Positions 5,339-12,469 of a DNA stretch of 13,288 bases are shown piece by piece. The stretch is from a bacterium. Lineage in GTDB: Bacteria > Bdellovibrionota > FAC87 > UBA2466. Where the stretch lies: assembly GCA_019750655.1 (NCBI GenBank), contig JAIEOG010000046.1, forward strand, positions 1 to 13,288. The letters are read 5' to 3'. Every line of letters starts with the position of its first letter. The first letter of the stretch is position 1. Below the pieces are notes generated by a model that saw nothing but the letters and a program-made list of their open reading frames with translations, did no database searches and was not told where the DNA came from. The position numbers were made by a program, and so were the translations under genes.

Positions 5339-5888
5339 GGTCGCCCTTTTTCTATTCCTGCTTCCCGCTTTCGGCTGGGCAAACTATGGCCCGATAAGTT
5401 CCATCCTGGGAGTCTACGGGATCATCCACAAAAGCGTTGATGGCTATTTCTTGCCTTTCGCGGGAGAAGGCAACGCCGGGACTTTTGTCTCCGGCCGTAT
5501 CTACATGGGCGCCGCAGCGGATTACTGGTACGCCCGTCGCGAAACTACGACGCGCGGCACGGATTCTATTCGGTACCTCAGTGTGGGTGGAGAAATCGGC
5601 TATGTACGCCCGAGTCCTCGGATGTATTGGGGACTAATCGTGGGAGCTTTTTTCCCGGCGATTTCTCAAGTGGTAGGAGAGAACGGCGACATCTACTTGC
5701 CGGACCAGCCGCTTCTGAGTTACCGCGGCCGCCTCATTGTCGGAATGCGCGTGCAGCCTTGGTTGGCATTAACGGCAACGGCGGGGTACCGCATTATGGA
5801 ATTAGGGAATTTCACAGGTCCAGGTGGGAGTTTTAACGAAAGCCTAAGCACATTCTTCGGTGGTGTTGGGTTCGCGTTCACTTTGTAG
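5307..5888 (+). CDS. Small outer-membrane beta-barrel protein, unknown function
   Basis: 193 residues from the TTG at 5307. This start gives an ideal signal peptide (MKKRQW, hydrophobic core, AFGWA cleavage after about residue 25) and has GGAGAG at 5295-5300 with 6-base spacing. An ATG at 5277 with AGGG at 5268-5271, or one at 5259, would lengthen the n-region. The mature part alternates polar and hydrophobic residues with many Gly, Tyr and Trp, as in an eight-stranded barrel, and ends FAFTL, a typical aromatic/hydrophobic terminal strand. It overlaps the end of the preceding gene by 32 bases and stops one base before the next. No specific family is recognised. Confidence 0.78.
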   Translation: MKKRQWQTYPKVALFLFLLPAFGWANYGPISSILGVYGIIHKSVDGYFLPFAGEGNAGTFVSGRIYMGAAADYWYARRETTTRGTDSIRYLSVGGEIGYVRPSPRMYWGLIVGAFFPAISQVVGENGDIYLPDQPLLSYRGRLIVGMRVQPWLALTATAGYRIMELGNFTGPGGSFNESLSTFFGGVGFAFTL

Positions 5889-5889
5889 A

Positions 5890-7146
5890 ATGGCTCGCTT
5901 TCATACAATCTTCTTTGCGCTCCTAGTCGCCGCGGTATCCGTGGCGGCTCCGCTTGCGCCCGACGAAAAGCCCATCGCTAATCCGCAGGGTTTGGATGCC
6001 ATGGGCCGCGACATCCGCCAATTCGGTGAAGACGTCGCGCAACGTATCGACCGTATCGTCAAAAAGAAAACTTTCGAACTTTTGGGCGATCCGTGGACGA
6101 TGCAGGGGATTCCCATTCTCATCCCGATTGCGGCGAGCGGTTTTAACGTCGGTTTGCGTATCCAGATGCAGAACATCGTGCGGCAGGATCCGCATGAGAT
6201 GGAGCTCATCGCGCAGGTACTCACCAGCGATCGTGGGCGCCAAAAGCACCAGATTTCTGTCGATTTCCCTTGGGCCTTCGGCAACCGTTTCCGCGTCGGC
6301 GCGCGGTTGGCCTATGACCGCGATATTGCGCTCCGCTATTTTGGCGTGGGCAATGATACGCCCTTTGATTTAGCGAGGTATCGGGCAGGGGACTACGACA
6401 TCGTCCGTGGTGGGCCGTCGTTTCAGTTTTCGATCATGCGCCACTTCTCTCGCCATTTCCGTGCGGGCCCAACCTTCGCGCTCAAGCACACGGCGGTAGA
6501 GTCATTGCCTGGTTCTGTCCTCGCAACCCAAGCCCCCTTGGGGATTGCTGGGGGGCGCACCCACACGCTGGGGCTGGCGATTATCTACGACACACTGGAT
6601 TTCGAGCCCTACCCGTCGCGCGGCGACTACCATGAGTTGTTTTTCAGTCTGAGCAACGGCGCGGTGACGGGGAGTGACTACGATTTCACGCGCACGACCT
6701 ACACATTCCGAAAGTTCGTTTCGTTAAACAGGCGCCTGATTTTCGCCCACCGAACGCTCTTGGAATGGCTCAATGGCAACGTGCCGTTCTACGAACTCTC
6801 GGATGTTGGCGGTAGTTTTGGATCCATTGGTTTCGGGGGCGATCGCTACTTCCGTGGCTACGAGCCGAACCGTTTTATCGACAAACTCCGCTTGGTCGCG
6901 GGTTTTGAATTGCGTTGGGACCCCATCTTTGCAGAACTCTTCCGGCAGGAATTAACTGTCGGTTTCGTGCCTTTTTTCGAGATCGGGCGTGTGTGGGATG
7001 GTTTGCCGCGATCTTTCGATAACTGGCACGCTTCGGTGGGCTGGGGTGTGCGTATGATTTGGAACAGCCGTCTTGTGCTGCGCGTGGATACCGCACTCAC
7101 GCCAGAAGGCCTCAACATCGTCGGGAATATCGGGAACGCGTTTTAG
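5890..7146 (+). CDS. Omp85-superfamily (BamA/TamA-like) outer-membrane barrel without POTRA domains
   Basis: 418 residues. A signal peptide (MARFHTIFFALLVAAVSVAA) is followed by a short linker and possible helix (about 25-65), then a beta-barrel to the C-terminus. The Omp85 loop-6 signature is clear: GFGGDRYFRGYEPNRF, with Arg322-Gly-Tyr324, followed by the ELRWDP strand. YFGVGNDTP early in the barrel and the final Phe of the terminal strand also fit. At this length there is no room for POTRA repeats, unlike BamA (about 800) or TamA (about 580), so it is a stand-alone barrel of the kind sometimes called noNterm Omp85. The ATG is one base after the previous stop (TAGAATG), with no clear ribosome-binding site, suggesting coupling. 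Its stop interlocks with the convergent aminotransferase stop. It may insert, translocate or export envelope material; the substrate is unknown. Confidence 0.85.
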   Translation: MARFHTIFFALLVAAVSVAAPLAPDEKPIANPQGLDAMGRDIRQFGEDVAQRIDRIVKKKTFELLGDPWTMQGIPILIPIAASGFNVGLRIQMQNIVRQDPHEMELIAQVLTSDRGRQKHQISVDFPWAFGNRFRVGARLAYDRDIALRYFGVGNDTPFDLARYRAGDYDIVRGGPSFQFSIMRHFSRHFRAGPTFALKHTAVESLPGSVLATQAPLGIAGGRTHTLGLAIIYDTLDFEPYPSRGDYHELFFSLSNGAVTGSDYDFTRTTYTFRKFVSLNRRLIFAHRTLLEWLNGNVPFYELSDVGGSFGSIGFGGDRYFRGYEPNRFIDKLRLVAGFELRWDPIFAELFRQELTVGFVPFFEIGRVWDGLPRSFDNWHASVGWGVRMIWNSRLVLRVDTALTPEGLNIVGNIGNAF

Positions 7147-8327
7147 CCCTGCTTTAGGAACGCTTCCAATCGGTCAAAAGCCTTTTCCAAGTTTGCCTGC
7201 GAGTTTGCATAGCTCAATCGAACGAAATTCTCTTTACCGAACGACGACCCTGGAACCGCGGCCACGTGGTGGGTCATTAAGAGATCTTTGCAGAAATCCA
7301 AATCGTTCTTGCCGCGTGGTTTGAGCCACTTGCCAAAGCCCACGTAGAAATAGAATGCGCCTGTCGGGCGAGTGTAGGTGCAGTACTCGGAGAGTGCATC
7401 GAGTCGGCCCATGCAATAACGCCGGCGCGAGTCGAATTCTTTCACCATCTCGTCGACTACGCTGTCCGGAAGCTTGGCGGCGGCAATGCCCGCCCACTGC
7501 ACAAAGCTCGTAACGTGGCTCACGCTCTGGCTCTGGAGGGCAGCCATTTTCTGGATAAGCTCCCGGTTGCCGATCGCCCAGCCGAGGCGCCAACCCGTCA
7601 TGCAATGGCTCTTGGAGAAGCCGCTCACCGTGATGGTGTAGTTGCGGACTTCGGGGCCAAGGCTTGCGACGCTGACGTGTTCGACACCGTCATAAAGCGT
7701 CTTTTCATAAATCTCGTCCGACATGATCCACAGATTGCGCTGCAGAGCCCAGCCGACAAACTTTTTGAGTTCTTCTGCTGAGTACACAACGCCCGTTGGG
7801 TTGTTCGGGCTGTTAAGAATAATGCCTTTGGCGCTGGAGGGGATCGCGAGCCCTTTCCAGCGGTCGACGTTCAAGCGGAATCCATCTTCTTCAAAAAGCG
7901 GCAAGGGCACGAGGTTTGCGCCCGTGAGTTCGATCATGGGGCGGTAGCTCACCCACGCCGGAGTGGGCACAAGGATGGTATCGCCTTCATCTGCGAGGCA
8001 CTGGAGCGCCAAGTAGATGGCGTGCTTCGCTCCCGAAGTAACAATGATTTCTTCAGGACTGACGGGAAATTTGTTCTCCCGCGAAATCTTTTCGGCCAGA
8101 ACTTCGCGCAGGCTCAAAAAACCCGCAGCGGGGGTGTATTTCGTGATGCCTTCGGCCATTGCTGCTGTTGCCGCTTCCTGAATGGCTTTGGGTGTATTGA
8201 AATCGGGCTCGCCTGCGGCCAACGAAACAACGTCGATGCCTTGGGATTTCATGGTCTGTGCGCGGGCTGCGATTTCCATGATGGAAGAAGACTTGAGTTT
8301 GGCTACACGGGAAGAAAGGGTCACCAT
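7143..8327 (-). CDS. Class I/II PLP-dependent aminotransferase, aspartate aminotransferase (subclass Ib) type
   Basis: 394 residues, a cytoplasmic pyridoxal-phosphate enzyme, most likely transferring the amino group between aspartate and 2-oxoglutarate. Visible landmarks: LAAGEPDF (substrate loop), ITKYTPAAG, TSGAKHA, NSPNNPTG, SDEIYE, the Schiff-base lysine Lys239 in SGFSKSHCMTGWRLGW, and the carboxylate-binding Arg370 in FVRLSY. Length and motifs match the Thermus/Bacillus-type subclass Ib AspATs; prephenate or other acceptor use cannot be excluded. The ATG at 8327 overlaps the coaD stop by 7 bases (ATGGTGA), with AGGA upstream, so translation is coupled. Its TAA shares bases with the stop of the convergent Omp85 gene. 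It is the last gene of the plsC-secA operon. Confidence 0.93.
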   Translation of the reverse strand: MVTLSSRVAKLKSSSIMEIAARAQTMKSQGIDVVSLAAGEPDFNTPKAIQEAATAAMAEGITKYTPAAGFLSLREVLAEKISRENKFPVSPEEIIVTSGAKHAIYLALQCLADEGDTILVPTPAWVSYRPMIELTGANLVPLPLFEEDGFRLNVDRWKGLAIPSSAKGIILNSPNNPTGVVYSAEELKKFVGWALQRNLWIMSDEIYEKTLYDGVEHVSVASLGPEVRNYTITVSGFSKSHCMTGWRLGWAIGNRELIQKMAALQSQSVSHVTSFVQWAGIAAAKLPDSVVDEMVKEFDSRRRYCMGRLDALSEYCTYTRPTGAFYFYVGFGKWLKPRGKNDLDFCKDLLMTHHVAAVPGSSFGKENFVRLSYANSQANLEKAFDRLEAFLKQG

Positions 8328-8821
8328 AGCTTTTCCTGTAGTTTGGCCGCCACGTGCTGCGGCACGAGCTCCGTGACATCGCCGTGGTGGGACATCACTT
8401 CTTTGATGAGAGTTGAATTAACAAAAAAGTATTTCTCCGAAGCCATGAGAAAGAACGTTTGGAGCTCGGGGTACATGCGGCGGTTCATCGTCGCCATTTG
8501 AAATTCGTATTCGAAATCCGAAACGGCGCGCAGGCCGCGGACAACGGCCGTGATGTCGTGTTTGCGGGCATAGTCCACCAGCAGGCCTTCGTAGAGCGCG
8601 ACTTTCACACGGGGGTTGCCCGGGAAGCAGGTCTCAATCAGGGCCTTGCGGTCAGAGGCTTCAAAGAGCGGCGTCTTCTTGCGGGAATGCGCGACGAGGA
8701 CCGTTACTTCATCAAAGACACTCAGCGAGCGTTCGATCAGATCTACGTGGCCGTTGGTAATGGGGTCGAACGTGCCGGGGTAAATCGCACGGCTGGGGCT
8801 TTTTGACGCTGTCTTATTCAT
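8321..8821 (-). CDS. coaD: Phosphopantetheine adenylyltransferase
   Basis: 166 residues. Transfers AMP from ATP to 4'-phosphopantetheine, giving dephospho-CoA, the penultimate step of coenzyme A synthesis; a cytoplasmic hexamer in characterised members. The nucleotidyltransferase signature is intact: YPGTFDPITNGH with Thr22 and His25. VVRGLRAVSDFEYE and the C-terminal VNSTLIKEV (Ser136, Lys140) follow. The last motif carries Lys where ISSTxxR usually has Arg, a conservative change. Length is standard (about 160). The ATG at 8821 lies inside the end of rsmD (8-base overlap), giving about 10 residues ahead of the first strand. The rsmD-coaD order is widely conserved in bacteria, which supports both calls. 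Confidence 0.97.
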   Translation of the reverse strand: MNKTASKSPSRAIYPGTFDPITNGHVDLIERSLSVFDEVTVLVAHSRKKTPLFEASDRKALIETCFPGNPRVKVALYEGLLVDYARKHDITAVVRGLRAVSDFEYEFQMATMNRRMYPELQTFFLMASEKYFFVNSTLIKEVMSHHGDVTELVPQHVAAKLQEKLW

Positions 8822-9335
8822 CCTCGGTGGCCCGGCGGAAATAACTTAGAGTCGACTCTCCGAATTTGGAGTGTTTCCAGAAAGAAAGCCCTGGGAACGG
8901 GCCCGAAGGTAACATCCGGGTCGGGCCTTTCACAAGAAAAATAGACTCCGGCGCGAGCTTGGTTTTTACACATGCCGCCAAAGCCCTATCAAATCCGGCT
9001 TCCCAAAGGGGGAAGGGCGGATCTGCAAAAACGATATCAAAAAGTGGTTCGCCATCTGGTTTGCACCAGACCATCGCATCGTCGATAAAAACACGCGCGA
9101 GAGCATCCGGGGGAAGACTTTTGCGCAAGGCCTGCGCTGTTCGCAAGTCTTTCTCCACGAAGCTGACCCAGGCCGCGCCTTCTTCTAGGGCCATCAACCC
9201 AAAGCGGCCTTGGCCGGCGAAGAGCTCTAGAACCCGAGCGCCGGGCAAGAGCGGGCGCAGGGTGTCGCCGGCACTCGTCAGAGCGCGTGCACCAATGGGA
9301 CGCAGTGAAGGGTTTTCAGGGCGTTTCTTTTTCAA
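8814..9335 (-). CDS. rsmD: RsmD-family 16S rRNA (guanine-N2) methyltransferase
   Basis: 173 residues; RsmD methylates G966 of 16S rRNA in assembling 30S subunits using S-adenosylmethionine. The Rossmann methyltransferase core is clear: motif I LELFAGQGRFG (36-46), FVEKD acidic loop (59-63), DDA (85-87) and the N-methyltransferase motif ADPPF (104-108). The N-terminus is short and divergent: where the family has RPT..RVREALFN it has RPIGARALTSAG. Start TTG at 9335, because AAAGGAG lies just upstream with 5-base spacing and the TTG interlocks with the previous stop (TTGA). Identity is supported by its place next to coaD; the weak N-terminus leaves slight doubt about the exact target base. Confidence 0.88.
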   Translation of the reverse strand: MKKKRPENPSLRPIGARALTSAGDTLRPLLPGARVLELFAGQGRFGLMALEEGAAWVSFVEKDLRTAQALRKSLPPDALARVFIDDAMVWCKPDGEPLFDIVFADPPFPLWEAGFDRALAACVKTKLAPESIFLVKGPTRMLPSGPFPGLSFWKHSKFGESTLSYFRRATEDE

Positions 9336-9874
9336 CCAGGCTCTTTAGTACACACAACCGGAGTGCCACTCAAGACCACACGTGTTCCATCGGGAGAGAG
9401 CACCCAGCGCATAGCGACGATTCCTGTAGCCCCCGACGCCACAGCCTGCGCCCAAAGGGCGTCAAAGCCCGCTTTCAAGGGGTGGTTGTGGTTGGGATCT
9501 AGATCGGCAGAAGTAGAAACAGGGGCCAAGTAGTTTTCAATCCGGTACCCAGGCAAGCTATCGCCGGCGGTCAGTATGGGTTCGGAGTCGCTCACTGTGC
9601 GAGCAGTGAAAGCGGCAGTCGGTGCGGAACGTACTTCTGCGACTGGAGGTTCCGAAGGACTCCCACCGGCAGCTGCATGAGCAGCCGCAGGGGCCTCGGA
9701 GGTCTGCTGGCCCAGCGCAAACTGCGCAATTTCCTCAAGCGCCGCCTGGCCTTCTTCGAAAGTATTGGAAGCGTCCATGAAGGGGTTAAAGCGCGAGCCG
9801 CAATCGCAGCGCACTTCAAACATATAGTCTTCGTGCTCAACTGCCTTTTTGCATTGAGGGCAATTCGACGTCAT
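9332..9874 (-). CDS. Zinc-ribbon protein with C-terminal YbjQ-like (DUF74) domain
   Basis: 180 residues in three parts. The N-terminus is a short zinc-ribbon-like knuckle with Cys5, Cys8, Cys23 and Cys25 (CPQC...CDC). A linker rich in Ala, Pro and Ser follows (about 56-103). Residues 104-175 resemble YbjQ/DUF74: GDSLPGYRIENYL, then LWAQAVASGATGIVAM and SGTPVV, matching the family pattern of GY.I..Y.G.V, a helix with A...GA.AVV and a final S.GTAV strand. YbjQ proteins form pentamers and have been called heavy-metal-binding, but their function is not settled. The ATG at 9874 lies 9 bases after the secA stop, with AGGAG overlapping that stop (TAGGAG). The end overlaps the rsmD TTG by 4 bases. 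Presumably cytoplasmic; role unknown. Confidence 0.8.
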   Translation of the reverse strand: MTSNCPQCKKAVEHEDYMFEVRCDCGSRFNPFMDASNTFEEGQAALEEIAQFALGQQTSEAPAAAHAAAGGSPSEPPVAEVRSAPTAAFTARTVSDSEPILTAGDSLPGYRIENYLAPVSTSADLDPNHNHPLKAGFDALWAQAVASGATGIVAMRWVLSPDGTRVVLSGTPVVCTKEPG

Positions 9875-9883
9875 GGCTGGCTC

Positions 9884-12415
9884 CTATTGGCCGTGGCACT
9901 TCTTGAATTTTTTGCCGCTGCCACAGGGGCACGGATCGTTGCGGCCGACTTTTTCGTCGTCGCGTTTCACGGGCGCTGCAGGTGCTGCCTCGCTCGAGCC
10001 ACTGTGGAACTGCATCGGGACTTGCGTCCGTTTCGGCGCAATTTCTTCCACTTGGCTCGCGGCCGTAACTTGGACGCGGAAAAGCTTGGTAATGACGTCG
10101 GTCTTTACTTGCTCGTCCATCATCTTAAAGAGCGTGAAGCCTTCCTTCTTGTACTCGACAAGAGGATCCTTCTGCCCGTAACCGCGCAGGCCCACGCCTT
10201 CTTTGAGGTGGTCCATGTTCAGCAGGTGGTCTTTCCAGAGCTGATCGATGGAGCCTAAGTAGACCATTTGTTCGAGCTGGCGCAGGATTTCCGGCGTCAT
10301 TGCGCGTTCGCGCGCATCGTAAAGAGCGGTCGCGTTTTTGACTAGCGTGCTTTCCAACTCCGCACGGGTGCCGATCAGGCTCCAGAACGTTTCCGAAATT
10401 CCTAGGCCATTATCGAAAAGAGCCGTAATGGCTTCAGCGATCGGTGCGCGCTCCCATTCGGCCGTGTTTTTCGTCGAGGCGAAGGTGTCCAGAACGGATT
10501 GGATCTGTTCTGTGACGACATCGAGAATCAACGCACGCGTTCCATCGCCGCCGGCGAGGATGAGTTTGCGCAGTTCGTAAACAACTTCGCGCTGTTTATT
10601 GAGCACGTCGTCGTATTCGAGCAAGTGTTTACGGATATCGAAGTTATGGCCTTCGACTTTCTTTTGGGCGTTTTCAATCGCTTTGGAAATGAGGCCGGAC
10701 TCAATTGGCACGTCCTCTTCCATCTTGAAGCGTTCCATGTAGGCCTTGATACGCTCCCCGTTGAAGATGCGGATCAAATCGTCGTCCAAAGACATATAGA
10801 ATCGGCTGTAGCCCGGGTCGCCCTGTCGGCCTGCGCGGCCGCGCAGCTGATTATCAATACGGCGTGATTCGTGGCGTTCCGTGCCGATGATATGCAATCC
10901 ACCATTGGCAGCGACCCCTTCTCCGAGAACGATATCCGTTCCGCGGCCGGCCATGTTCGTAGCAATGGTCACCGAACCGGGTTGGCCTGCATTGGCGACG
11001 ATTTCGGCTTCACGCTCATGGTGTTTCGCGTTCAAGACGTTGTGCGGGACGCCCCGGCGTTGGAGTAGGCCGCTTAAGAGCTCCGATTTTTCAATCGAGG
11101 CTGTTCCCACAAGCACGGGAACTCTTTTCTTATTTAGTTCGACGATCTCGTTGCAGACGGCTTCGAACTTGCCTTTGAGATTCTTGTAAACAACGTCCGG
11201 CATGTCTTTGCGGATCATCGCCCGGTTGGTGGGGATGAGGGTGACGTCGAGATTGTAAATCTTGTTAAATTCCGCGGCTTCCGTGTCTGCTGTACCGGTC
11301 ATGCCGGAGAGCTTTTTGTACATGCGGAAGAAGTTCTGGAAGGTGATAGTCGCAAGCGTCTGGTTTTCGCTTTCGATCGCCACGCCTTCTTTGGCTTCCA
11401 AGGCTTGGTGTAGGCCATCGCTATAGCGGCGCCCCGGCATCAAGCGGCCGGTGAATTCATCGACGATGATGACTTGGCCTTCTTTAACGACGTAATCCAC
11501 ATCGCGTTGGAAAATGGCGTGGGCTTTCAGCGCTTGGTGGACGTGGTGGACCAGGTCCATGTGCTCGGGCGCGTAGAGGTTGTTCACGACCAGCGCTTTT
11601 TCGAGCTTGGCGATACCCGCATCGGTGAGGGACGCAGAGCGCGACTTTTCTTCGATGGTGTAGTCCTCTTCTTTGCGCAGGAGAGGGATAACGGCATTGA
11701 CGGTGTAGTACTTATCCGTCGAATCGTCCGTAGGGCCGCTGATGATCAAGGGGGTGCGTGCTTCGTCGATCAAGATGGAGTCGACTTCGTCGACAATGGC
11801 GTAGTTCAAAGGCCGCTGGGTGAAATCTTCCAGCCGGAACTTCATATTGTCGCGCAGGTAATCAAAACCGAATTCGTTGTTCGTCCCGTATGTTACGTCG
11901 GCGTTGTAGCTTTCACGCCGTTGAGAATCATTTAAACCATGGACGATAACGCCCGTGGTGAGTCCCAGGGCGCGGTAAACTTGGCCCATCCACTCTGAGT
12001 CACGGCGCGCGAGGTAATCGTTCACGGTGACGACGTGTACGCCCTGGCCGCTCAAAGCATTTAGGTAGACGGGTAGGGTGGCGACGAGGGTTTTACCTTC
12101 CCCCGTTTTCATTTCCGCCACGCGGCCGGAGTGCAGCACCATCCCGCCGATGAGCTGGGTATCGAAGTGCCGCATTTTCAAAACACGCTTGGACATTTCG
12201 CGGACGACGGCAAAAGCTTCGGGCAATAGCGCATCGAGCGTTTCCCCGCGGGCCACGCGTTCTTTGAAATGGGGTGTCTTAGCGGCCAGTTGTTCGTCGG
12301 TCAGTCCAGTGAGGGTCGATTCGAGCTCCCCGATACGGGCGACGAGGGGTCGCAGGCGTTTTATCTCGCGGTCGTTGTGGCTGCCGAAAATCTTGCGTAC
12401 GAGCGGGGTAATCAT
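9884..12415 (-). CDS. secA: Preprotein translocase ATPase SecA
   Basis: 843 residues; the ATP-driven motor that pushes unfolded preproteins through SecYEG at the inner membrane. Order of parts: nucleotide-binding domain 1 with Walker A MKTGEGKT (102-109) and DEVDSILIDEARTP (Asp209-Asp212), the preprotein cross-linking domain, nucleotide-binding domain 2 with MAGRGTDI and the QLRGRAGRQGDPG arginine-finger stretch, the helical scaffold, and a C-terminal SEC-C zinc motif CPCGSGKKFKKCH (Cys829, Cys831, Cys840, His841). The length is on the short side of the family (about 800-950). I chose the ATG at 12415, which gives MITPLVRKIFG, the normal SecA beginning; a TTG at 12445 would add ten unlikely residues. 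No good ribosome-binding site precedes it. A five-codon frame overlaps the start (separate entry). Confidence 0.98.
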   Translation of the reverse strand: MITPLVRKIFGSHNDREIKRLRPLVARIGELESTLTGLTDEQLAAKTPHFKERVARGETLDALLPEAFAVVREMSKRVLKMRHFDTQLIGGMVLHSGRVAEMKTGEGKTLVATLPVYLNALSGQGVHVVTVNDYLARRDSEWMGQVYRALGLTTGVIVHGLNDSQRRESYNADVTYGTNNEFGFDYLRDNMKFRLEDFTQRPLNYAIVDEVDSILIDEARTPLIISGPTDDSTDKYYTVNAVIPLLRKEEDYTIEEKSRSASLTDAGIAKLEKALVVNNLYAPEHMDLVHHVHQALKAHAIFQRDVDYVVKEGQVIIVDEFTGRLMPGRRYSDGLHQALEAKEGVAIESENQTLATITFQNFFRMYKKLSGMTGTADTEAAEFNKIYNLDVTLIPTNRAMIRKDMPDVVYKNLKGKFEAVCNEIVELNKKRVPVLVGTASIEKSELLSGLLQRRGVPHNVLNAKHHEREAEIVANAGQPGSVTIATNMAGRGTDIVLGEGVAANGGLHIIGTERHESRRIDNQLRGRAGRQGDPGYSRFYMSLDDDLIRIFNGERIKAYMERFKMEEDVPIESGLISKAIENAQKKVEGHNFDIRKHLLEYDDVLNKQREVVYELRKLILAGGDGTRALILDVVTEQIQSVLDTFASTKNTAEWERAPIAEAITALFDNGLGISETFWSLIGTRAELESTLVKNATALYDARERAMTPEILRQLEQMVYLGSIDQLWKDHLLNMDHLKEGVGLRGYGQKDPLVEYKKEGFTLFKMMDEQVKTDVITKLFRVQVTAASQVEEIAPKRTQVPMQFHSGSSEAAPAAPVKRDDEKVGRNDPCPCGSGKKFKKCHGQ

Positions 12416-12469
12416 GCTGCGACTACCATACACTATTATTCCCAAATTTAAATTCTTTGGCGCAGGCGG
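12412..12469 (-). promoter_or_regulatory. secA leader with an overlapping five-codon mini-frame
   Basis: The 54 bases between plsC and secA are AT-rich for this region. On the minus strand an ATG at 12429 opens a frame encoding MVVAA, whose TGA (12414-12412) overlaps the secA ATG (12415) as ATGA. Possible -10-like elements (TTAAAT, AATAAT) occur, but no convincing -35, so a local promoter is uncertain. Re-initiation from the mini-frame could feed ribosomes to secA, which lacks a Shine-Dalgarno site of its own. That role is inference. Confidence 0.3.

Noticed and set aside
12416..12445. Upstream TTG start for secA
   Set aside because: It would add ten residues before the conserved SecA N-terminus, and the region looks like a leader.
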